Below, piece after piece: positions 41,706 through 47,504 of a stretch of DNA of 64,000 nt. Source of the stretch: JAICYJ01 sp045806525 (GTDB taxonomy: Bacteria > Actinomycetota > Thermoleophilia > Gaiellales > JAICJC01); NCBI GenBank assembly GCA_045806525.1, contig JBJMJD010000054.1, forward strand, positions 1-64,000, read 5' to 3'. A model generated the notes under the pieces. It was not told where the DNA came from. It ran no database searches and saw nothing but the letters and a program-made list of their open reading frames with translations. Made by a program: the position numbers and the translations under genes. How positions within the stretch are numbered: position 1 is the stretch's first letter; the number at the start of each line of letters is the position of its first letter.

Positions 41706-42272
41706 ATGTCTAGATCTGGTGTGACGGCGCTTGCCTTGATGGTGGCCGCTTTGCTGGCGGCGTCGGCGTGCGGCAACGGGTCGGCTGCGTCCTCGTCCTC
41801 GCATCCGCCGCCGGCGGTGCTGCCGGCCTCCGCCGTGCCCTACCTGCCAAGCACCGCGCAGGTGCTGGGCGCCTCGTCGCTGGCTCACCAGGACGCGCTG
41901 CCCGCCGTGGCGGACAAGCTCTCGGGCTGGGGCTTCCGCAGCGCCGCTCAGCGCACCTTCCAGGGTCAGTCGAAGCATCTGCAGATCGTGGTCTCGCGGA
42001 CCGTCCAGTTCGACTCGCCGGCCGGTGCCCGCGCCTACCTGGACTACCTCCGCGCCAACGCCAACTCCGTCTACGGGGTTTCGACGCAGGAGCCGCAGTC
42101 GAACCGCGGCCGCAGCGGTGTGGTTGTGCATCCGCAGGCCTGCGCCTGCCACATGGCGGCGGCCACCTTCATGGGGCTGCTGCAGCACGGGTCACGGGTC
42201 AGCTACCTCTCGCTGACCGGGCCCAAAGCCAGCGCCTCGTTGCTGCAGCAGCTCGAGACGCTCGCGCCCTGA
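41706..42272 (+). CDS. Putative lipoprotein of unknown function
   Basis: A 188-residue protein with a lipoprotein signal (TALALMVAALLAASACGNGS; lipid-anchored Cys after ASA) and a Ser/Pro-rich linker. The body (about 60-188) shows no recognisable family; it has QIVVSRTVQFDSPAGARAYL and a CACH cluster. Function unknown; position next to a polyamine-type importer is only suggestive. TGATG overlap joins it to the glycosyltransferase gene. Confidence 0.65.
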   Translation: MSRSGVTALALMVAALLAASACGNGSAASSSSHPPPAVLPASAVPYLPSTAQVLGASSLAHQDALPAVADKLSGWGFRSAAQRTFQGQSKHLQIVVSRTVQFDSPAGARAYLDYLRANANSVYGVSTQEPQSNRGRSGVVVHPQACACHMAAATFMGLLQHGSRVSYLSLTGPKASASLLQQLETLAP

Positions 42273-43273
42273 TGCGGATCCTGCTGCTCTCCAACATGTA
42301 CCCCAGCCGCGAACGGCCCGAGTACGGCGTCTTCGTGGAACGCCTGGCGGAGGCGCTGCGCGCACGCGGTCATGAGCTGGACGAGGCCGTGCTCGAGTCA
42401 GGCGCACGCGGGCGGCTGCGCACGCCGCTCGCCTACCTGCAGCTGCTCGGGCGCGCGCGCCGGCTGGTGCGCCAGCGTCACCCGGATGTGATCTACGCGC
42501 ACTACCTTGTGCCGACCGGGCTGGTGGCGATGGCGGCGGGGGCGCCGTTCGTGATCACGGCGCACGGGCAGGATGTCGCCAACGTCGGCACCGTGCCGCT
42601 GGTGGGCGGGCTGACGCGCCGTGTGGTGAGCCGCGCCGCGGCGGTGATCTGCGTGTCCGAGTACCTGGCGCTGCGGCTGCCGGGCCATCCCCGGCGGATC
42701 GAGGTGATCGACTGCGGGGTGGACTCCGGGACGTTCGCGCCCTCACCCCGTGCCGATGGCGTGGGGCCGCGCTATCTGGTGGCCGGCAGCCTTACCGAGC
42801 GCAAGAACGTTGGACGGCTGATGGAGGCGTTCGGGCGGCTCCGGTCGGGCACGCTGACGGTGGCCGGGGCCGGCCCGCTGGAGGCGGAGCTGCGGGCTGC
42901 CGCGCCGGAGCGGGTCACGTTCCTGGGCCGGGTCGATCCGGGTCGGATGCCCGAGCTCTACCGAGCCTGCGACGTCTACTGCCAGCCCAGCCTGGTGGAG
43001 CCGCAGGGCCAGGCGCTGCTCGAGGCATTGTCCAGCGGACGGCCCGTGCTCGCGACCAGGGTAGGCGGGCCGCCGGAGTACGTGACGGATGCCTGCGGCG
43101 TCCTGGTCGATCCGCTCGATGTCGCGGGCATCGCCGAGGGCATGCGGGCGGCGGCCGAGCTGCCGGTGCCGTGTCCGGCGGCGGCGGAGGTGGCCCAGCG
43201 ACACTCGGTCGCGCGCGCCGCGGAGCTGGTCGAGCAGCTGCTCGTGGAGGTAACCTCCAACGACGATGGTTGA
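42272..43273 (+). CDS. Glycosyltransferase family 4 protein
   Basis: A 333-residue GT-B enzyme: N-terminal domain LLLSNMYPSRERPEYGVFV, ITAHGQDVANVG; C-terminal nucleotide-sugar domain with GSLTERKNVGRLMEAF and the EPQGQALLEALSSGRPVLAT block that binds the donor. The acceptor could be a cell-wall or lipid glycan. ATG 42272 shares a base with the lipoprotein stop; the frame is open upstream only inside that gene. Confidence 0.9.
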   Translation: MRILLLSNMYPSRERPEYGVFVERLAEALRARGHELDEAVLESGARGRLRTPLAYLQLLGRARRLVRQRHPDVIYAHYLVPTGLVAMAAGAPFVITAHGQDVANVGTVPLVGGLTRRVVSRAAAVICVSEYLALRLPGHPRRIEVIDCGVDSGTFAPSPRADGVGPRYLVAGSLTERKNVGRLMEAFGRLRSGTLTVAGAGPLEAELRAAAPERVTFLGRVDPGRMPELYRACDVYCQPSLVEPQGQALLEALSSGRPVLATRVGGPPEYVTDACGVLVDPLDVAGIAEGMRAAAELPVPCPAAAEVAQRHSVARAAELVEQLLVEVTSNDDG

Positions 43274-43649
43274 AGGCGGACTGCTGGTGATCAGCGGGCT
43301 CGGCGCCGGTGCGGCGCTGATGGCCGGGGCGCGCACGCGCAGGCCGTCACCACGGCCGGCCGGCCGGCTCGATCCGGCCGACGTAGGCCTGCGGGAGTTC
43401 CCCGCCCGCGGTGCCTTCGTCCAGTACTCGGCGCCGGCAAGCCCGGCCTGCCGCGTCTCCCTCAACCGCCTGGCGGCGACCGTCGCGGTGCACCACGCCG
43501 ACGCGATCGTGATCGAGCTGCACGGTCGCGCCGGAGACCATGGGCGGGCCGTTCCGACGGTGCTGTACGTGGACTCGAGCGGCGAGGTGGTGCAGCGGTG
43601 GGTGGGGCCGCCGGAGCGCGCGGAGCTGGCCGAGCTGCTCGCCGGTTAG
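43266..43649 (+). CDS. Membrane-anchored thioredoxin-like protein
   Basis: A 127-residue protein with one N-terminal hydrophobic helix (LLVISGLGAGAALMAGA) and a thioredoxin-like core: VQYSAPASPACRVSLNRLAA, IVIELHGRA, VPTVLYVDSSGEVVQRW. The CxxC motif is reduced to a single Cys (SPAC), so it may bind or guard thiols rather than oxidise them. The ATG overlaps the glycosyltransferase by 8 bp. It ends 4 bp into the convergent small gene. Confidence 0.7.
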   Translation: MVEGGLLVISGLGAGAALMAGARTRRPSPRPAGRLDPADVGLREFPARGAFVQYSAPASPACRVSLNRLAATVAVHHADAIVIELHGRAGDHGRAVPTVLYVDSSGEVVQRWVGPPERAELAELLAG

Positions 43650-43867
43650 CTGCCCGGGCCGAGCTGGTCGATGCTCTCCAGCCGGCGCTCGATGAAGGGC
43701 CGGAAGCGCTCGTCGATGCCGGCCTCCTCGGCCAGTCGCAGGGCCTGCTCGAACGTACCGCGGGCCTTCGCGTACTTGTCGTCTCCGCCCTGCTTGAGCC
43801 GGTTGTCGCCGACGATGATCAGCTTCTGGACGCGCTCCGCGGCCTGGTCAGGGTCGATCCCGGGCAT
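43646..43867 (-). CDS. Small helical protein of unknown function
   Basis: A 73-residue protein, almost entirely helical (DQAAERVQKLIIVGDNRLKQ, AKARGTFEQALRLAEEAGID), resembling a single TPR-like hairpin pair. No catalytic features. ATG 43867 lies six bases from a TATGCT box, which fixes the start. It is divergent from selD with 44 bp between starts. Confidence 0.65.
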   Translation of the reverse strand: MPGIDPDQAAERVQKLIIVGDNRLKQGGDDKYAKARGTFEQALRLAEEAGIDERFRPFIERRLESIDQLGPGS

Positions 43868-43873
43868 GGCATG

Positions 43874-43879
43874 AGCATA
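43874..43879 (-). promoter_or_regulatory. -10 box TATGCT of the small helical protein gene
   Basis: On the minus strand TATGCT-N6-ATG 43867. Confidence 0.5.
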
Positions 43880-43899
43880 GTGCTGCGCACCCGCCCCGG

Positions 43900-43905
43900 T
43901 ACGCT
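43900..43905 (+). promoter_or_regulatory. -10 box TACGCT of selD
   Basis: TACGCT-N6-GTG 43912; leaderless. The same hexamer and spacing recur before the gene at 62211. Confidence 0.5.
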
Positions 43906-43911
43906 TACGGG

Positions 43912-44925
43912 GTGGCGACCCAGATCCGGCTGACAGAGCTCTCGCACGGCGCCGGCTGTGCATGCAAGCTGCCGGCCGGCTCGCTGTCCCAGGTGCTGGC
44001 CGGAATGCCGGCCGCCGCGCGACCGCCTCAGCTGTTGGTCGGAAACGAGTCTCTGGACGACGCGGCGGTCTGGCGCGTGTCCGACGAACTGGCCGTGGTC
44101 ACCACCATCGACTTCTTCACGCCGCTGGTCGACGACCCGTACACGTTCGGGCGGATCGCCGCCACCAACGCCATCTCCGATATCTATGCGATGGGTGCAG
44201 CGCCCGCGTTCGCGCTGAACGTGGTCGCCTTCCCGAAGGCGCTGCCGATGGAGCTGCTGGGCGAGATCCTGCGGGGCGGGGCGGAGGTGGCGGAGGCCGC
44301 GGGAGTGGCGATCGCCGGCGGCCACTCGATCGACGACCCCGAGCCCAAGTACGGGATGGCGGTGACCGGGTTCGCGCATCCCGACCGGATCTGGACGAAC
44401 ACGGGTGGCCGGCTGGGCGACGTTCTGGTGCTCAGCAAGCGGATCGGCACGGGGATCGTGGCCACGGCGATCAAGCGGGAGCAGGCAGAGCCGAGCGTGG
44501 TGGAGGCCGCGGTGGAATCGATGACAACGCTGAACGACCGGGCTGCGGCGCAGCTGCGCGAGCTTGCGCCGAGCGCGGTCACCGACGTGACCGGGTTCGG
44601 GCTGGTCGGGCACGCCCGCGAGCTGGCGGCCGGGTCGGGCACCCAGGCACGCCTGTGGCTGCAGGCGGTGCCGCTGCTTCCGGGCGTGCGCGAGCTCGCG
44701 GAGAGCGGGGTGGTGCCGGGCGGGACGCGGATCAACCTGGAGGCCGCTGACGCGTATGCGACGTTCGGCGAGCACCTGGACGAGGTGGAGCGGCTGATCG
44801 CCTGCGACGCGCAGACGTCGGGAGGTCTGCTGGCCGCGCTCTCGACCGCCGACGCGGAGCGGCTGGGGTGGCCCGTGGTGGGCGAGCTGGGCGACGGGGC
44901 GCCCGGAACCGTGTTGGTAGACTGA
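43912..44925 (+). CDS. selD: Selenide, water dikinase (selenophosphate synthetase)
   Basis: SelD makes selenophosphate from selenide and ATP for selenoproteins or selenouridine tRNA. The 337-residue protein has the N-terminal HGAGCACK (C16, C18, K19; Cys form, not Sec), ESLDDAAVW with an ATP/Mg Asp, TIDFFTPLVDDPYTFGRIAA, AISDIYAMGAAPA and the C-terminal DAQTSGGLLAA. GTG 43912 is six bases from TACGCT, so the mRNA is probably leaderless. SelA, SelB, tRNA-Sec and SelU are not in the window. Confidence 0.95.
   Translation: MATQIRLTELSHGAGCACKLPAGSLSQVLAGMPAAARPPQLLVGNESLDDAAVWRVSDELAVVTTIDFFTPLVDDPYTFGRIAATNAISDIYAMGAAPAFALNVVAFPKALPMELLGEILRGGAEVAEAAGVAIAGGHSIDDPEPKYGMAVTGFAHPDRIWTNTGGRLGDVLVLSKRIGTGIVATAIKREQAEPSVVEAAVESMTTLNDRAAAQLRELAPSAVTDVTGFGLVGHARELAAGSGTQARLWLQAVPLLPGVRELAESGVVPGGTRINLEAADAYATFGEHLDEVERLIACDAQTSGGLLAALSTADAERLGWPVVGELGDGAPGTVLVD
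44918..44923 (+). promoter_or_regulatory. -10 box TAGACT of secG
   Basis: TAGACT-N7-ATG 44931; it overlaps the end of selD. Confidence 0.45.
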
Positions 44926-44930
44926 GATCC

Positions 44931-45152
44931 ATGGCGTTCCTGTTCTCGTTCACGCAGATGATCCTTGCCGCGTTGCTGGTCGTGCTGGTGCTCATGCACT
45001 CCGGCAAGGACGCCGGCCTGTCGGGCATGTTCAACCCCGGGCAGAGCAGCTTCGGCGGCACCGCCGTGATGGAGCGGAACCTGAACCGCCTCACCGTCCT
45101 GGTGGCGATCCTGTTCGCGGCGAACGGGATCGTGCTCGGATTCCTGCTGTAG
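44931..45152 (+). CDS. secG: Preprotein translocase subunit SecG
   Basis: A 73-residue membrane protein with two transmembrane helices (about 5-22 and 53-72) and the loop HSGKDAGLSGMFNPGQSSFG, the SecG signature. It supports SecYE during protein export. ATG 44931 is seven bases from a TAGACT box. tRNA-Leu follows, an arrangement seen in other Gram-positive bacteria. Confidence 0.93.
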   Translation: MAFLFSFTQMILAALLVVLVLMHSGKDAGLSGMFNPGQSSFGGTAVMERNLNRLTVLVAILFAANGIVLGFLL

Positions 45153-45155
45153 ACT
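45150..45155 (+). promoter_or_regulatory. -10 box TAGACT of tRNA-Leu
   Basis: TAGACT ends 12 bp before the tRNA. It overlaps the secG stop. Confidence 0.35.
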
Positions 45156-45167
45156 CAGGCGGCCCTC

Positions 45168-45253
<86 letters not shown>

Positions 45254-45258
45254 CTTCC

Positions 45259-45289
45259 GGAAGCCGCCCGCCAAGGCGGTTTCCGTTTT
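45259..45289 (+). terminator. Rho-independent terminator after tRNA-Leu
   Basis: GGAAGCCGCC (45259-45268) pairs with GGCGGTTTCC (45275-45284) with one G-U pair and a 6-nt loop, followed by GTTTT. Confidence 0.85.
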
Positions 45290-45308
45290 CCGGCCCTAGG
45301 CGGGATTC

Positions 45309-45998
45309 CTAGGACTCGTCGCGGCGGGTTGCATAGTCCGGTGCGACCAGCTGCTCGTGCTCGGGGTGCTGCTCGATATACCAGGCGATGAAGGGGCAGA
45401 GGGGGACGACGGCCAGCCCCTCACGGCGCGCATCGGCCAGCGCGGCCTCGGCGAGGCGGCTGCCGAAGCCCCGGCCCTCGTACGCGGGGTCGACATTGGT
45501 GTGCGTGAACGCGATCCGATCGTTGCGCTGCCGGTAGGCCAGCTCTCCGATCCGCTCACCGCCGAGGAGCAGCTCGTACCGGTGGGCCTCGGGCACGTTG
45601 ATCACCGTCGCGTCGCCGGCGGGTGCCGCCCGCCGCTCGCCCGTCTCGAGCTCGCCCGCGTCCCTGAAGTATTCGAGCAGCTTGCCGGCCGCGTCGGACT
45701 CCCGTGCATCGCGGTGATCGGCAAAGCGTCGTCGATGGACTGCCGTAAATCGCCACGGCTCGCGCCGGCGCAGGTGGGCGAAGATCTCACGTGTACCGCG
45801 GAGGACCTGTCCGTCCTCGGTCTGCATGACCGGGATCTGATCTGTTCCAGCCAGCTCGCGGAGCCGTTCCCGTTGCTGGGGCCAGGGTTCCACCTGCCGC
45901 ACGACGGCATCGATGCCGAGCTCGGTCAGCACCTCGCGAACCGGTGAGGAGAAGGGGCACCACTCTGCCTGGTACAGGGTGACGAGCGAATCGGGCAT
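45309..45998 (-). CDS. Glutaredoxin-like domain fused to GNAT acetyltransferase
   Basis: A 229-residue two-domain protein. Residues about 1-80 are glutaredoxin-like: LYQAEWCPFSSPVREVL with a CPFS monothiol-type motif and the cis-Pro in DQIPVMQTEDG. Residues about 140-225 are a small YjdJ-type GNAT: RYELLLGGERIGELAY, THTNVDPAYEGRGFGSRLAE (acetyl-CoA loop) and IAWYIEQHPEHEQLV. The joining linker is Arg-rich. A role in thiol-linked acetylation or detoxification is inference only. ATG 45998 gives the normal Grx start; an upstream in-frame extension is Arg/His-rich and unlikely. Confidence 0.78.
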   Translation of the reverse strand: MPDSLVTLYQAEWCPFSSPVREVLTELGIDAVVRQVEPWPQQRERLRELAGTDQIPVMQTEDGQVLRGTREIFAHLRRREPWRFTAVHRRRFADHRDARESDAAGKLLEYFRDAGELETGERRAAPAGDATVINVPEAHRYELLLGGERIGELAYRQRNDRIAFTHTNVDPAYEGRGFGSRLAEAALADARREGLAVVPLCPFIAWYIEQHPEHEQLVAPDYATRRDES

Positions 45999-46086
45999 GA
46001 GCTTTGGACGTCCTTCGTGTCGACGTGGGTGAGGTGACGCATGGTGCCACGCCGACGCCTCTGCGCCGGAGTCCCAGGGGCTGGAT

Positions 46087-46228
46087 GCAACACCGGCGTC
46101 TGGCACCGGTGTTGCGCCCGATTCTACGAATTTCGTAGAAAAGACCGGCCTTTTCTACGAAATTCGAGGCGGCGACCCGGTTTTGCTATCGGAATTCGTG
46201 CAACACCGGTGCCAGACGCACGTGTTGC
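46087..46228 (-). repeat. 142-bp palindromic element, copy B
   Basis: Same length as copy A at 20639-20780 and in opposite orientation. The 29-bp ends are inverted repeats with two mismatches by hand count (46087-46115 against 46200-46228), and the left end is itself a dyad (GCAACACCGG with CCGGTGTTGC). Inside is a perfect 19-bp dyad TTCTACGAA-T-TTCGTAGAA (46122-46140) and a GTAGAAAAG/CTTTTCTAC stem (46135-46143, 46150-46158). It is the main content of the 341-bp gene-free stretch 45999-46339; the flanks hold nothing else recognised. No target duplication is seen. Confidence 0.85.
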
Positions 46229-46339
46229 GCCAGCGAACCGTGACTTTGCCGTGACGGGTTCTCCCAGGCCGCTCGGCCGGCCGGCCCGAACGGGCCGGCC
46301 GCGGGGAGCGCAAGGATCTGAGTGCTACGTTGAGGCGCT

Positions 46340-47104
46340 GTGAGCGGCGTCTTTCTGTTCCTCGCTTCGTTTCTGGCCAGCGCCGTTGAGGGAGTGGAGG
46401 CGCTCACGATCGTGCTCGCGGTAGGGGTCGCCCGCGGATGGCGATCGACGCTGGCCGGGGTGGCGGCTGCGAGTGCCGCTCTGGCCGCCGTCGTGCTGGT
46501 GCTGGGGCCCGCCCTCACGGTGATTCCGATCCGGGGCCTCCGGGTGGTGGTCGGCGGTCTGCTGCTCGTGTTCGGCCTGCAGTGGCTGCGCAAGGCGATC
46601 CTGCGGGCCAGCGGCTTCAAGGCGCTGCACGACGAGGATGCGATCTATCGCCACGAGGCCGAGCAGGCTGCGGCGGCGGGTACGACCACTCGCGCGAGCA
46701 TGGACTGGTACTCGTTCACGGTCGCGTTCAAGGGTGTGTTGCTGGAAGGCCTCGAGGTGGCGTTCATCGTCGTCACGTTCGGCAGCAACCAGGGAAACGT
46801 CCCGCTCGCCGCCGCGGGAGCCGTCGCAGCGATCCTCGTCGTCGCGATCGTCGGCCTGCGCGTCCGGGCGCCGCTTGGGCGGGTACCTGAGAACACGATG
46901 AAGTATGCGGTGGGACTGCTGCTGACCACATTCGGCACGTTCTGGGCGGCCGAGGGAGCCGGCGTCTCCTGGCCGGGAAGCGACCTGGCGCTGCTCGTCC
47001 TGCTCGCCTTCTACGCCACGGCGTCCTGGATCCTGGTCAAGCTGCTCACGGCCAGGCATACGGCGCGTTCCCTGGCCGTGGCCGGTACGGCGGCCGGGGA
47101 ATGA
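46340..47104 (+). CDS. FTR1-like / COG4280-type membrane protein
   Basis: A 254-residue protein with about six to seven transmembrane helices. Two EGxE motifs, VEGVEALTIVLAVG in helix 1 and LLEGLEVAFIVVTFG in helix 4, resemble the REGLE metal-binding motif of FTR1 iron permeases and suggest an internal repeat. Arg is absent before the Glu, so cation transport is plausible but iron is not shown. GTG 46340 is eight bases from TACGTT. It overlaps the next small membrane protein as ATGA. Confidence 0.72.
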   Translation: MSGVFLFLASFLASAVEGVEALTIVLAVGVARGWRSTLAGVAAASAALAAVVLVLGPALTVIPIRGLRVVVGGLLLVFGLQWLRKAILRASGFKALHDEDAIYRHEAEQAAAAGTTTRASMDWYSFTVAFKGVLLEGLEVAFIVVTFGSNQGNVPLAAAGAVAAILVVAIVGLRVRAPLGRVPENTMKYAVGLLLTTFGTFWAAEGAGVSWPGSDLALLVLLAFYATASWILVKLLTARHTARSLAVAGTAAGE

Positions 47105-47310
47105 CCGCACTCGCGTCGTTCGGCCGGTTTCTGTACGACTTCGTGATCGGCGATGACCGGACGACCGCGGTCGGCGTCGTAGTCGCCGTCGGCCTCACCG
47201 CGCTGGTCGTCCACGCCGGGTGGGCGGGGTGGTGGCTGCCGCCGCTGGTCGTGGTCGCGTCGCTGTCCCTGTCCCTGTGGCGGGGTACGCGGAGTATTGA
47301 CGTGGAATAG
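47101..47310 (+). CDS. Small two-helix membrane protein
   Basis: A 69-residue protein with two hydrophobic helices (about 20-40 and 44-60) and FGRFLYDFVIGDD before them. The ATGA overlap with the FTR1-like gene suggests a functional pair. Not recognised otherwise. Confidence 0.6.
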   Translation: MTALASFGRFLYDFVIGDDRTTAVGVVVAVGLTALVVHAGWAGWWLPPLVVVASLSLSLWRGTRSIDVE

Positions 47311-47314
47311 CATT

Positions 47315-47334
47315 CGCGCTATAGATATAGCGCG
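47315..47334. promoter_or_regulatory. 20-bp near-perfect palindrome, operator candidate
   Basis: CGCGCTATA (47315-47323) and TATAGCGCG (47326-47334) are perfect 9-bp arms around GA. It begins 5 bp after the stop of the small membrane protein and lies 170 bp upstream of the DUF2339 gene. TATA-rich dyads of this kind are bound by PadR-type and other winged-helix repressors in high-GC bacteria, but no such gene is adjacent. The rest of 47335-47504 shows nothing clear. Confidence 0.5.
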
Positions 47335-47504
47335 ATGGCTATGTTTCCGGCGACGGCGTCCCAGTATCCACCCGGCTCGAGGGATCTCCCCGACGCCGTG
47401 GCGCCCCCCGGCGCACATGCTCTGCGCATGACGTATCACCGGCATACATCCAGCAGCCGGGTTGATTCGTGCCTCCGTGCCGCCGATACCACCAAAGGAA
47501 TGCC

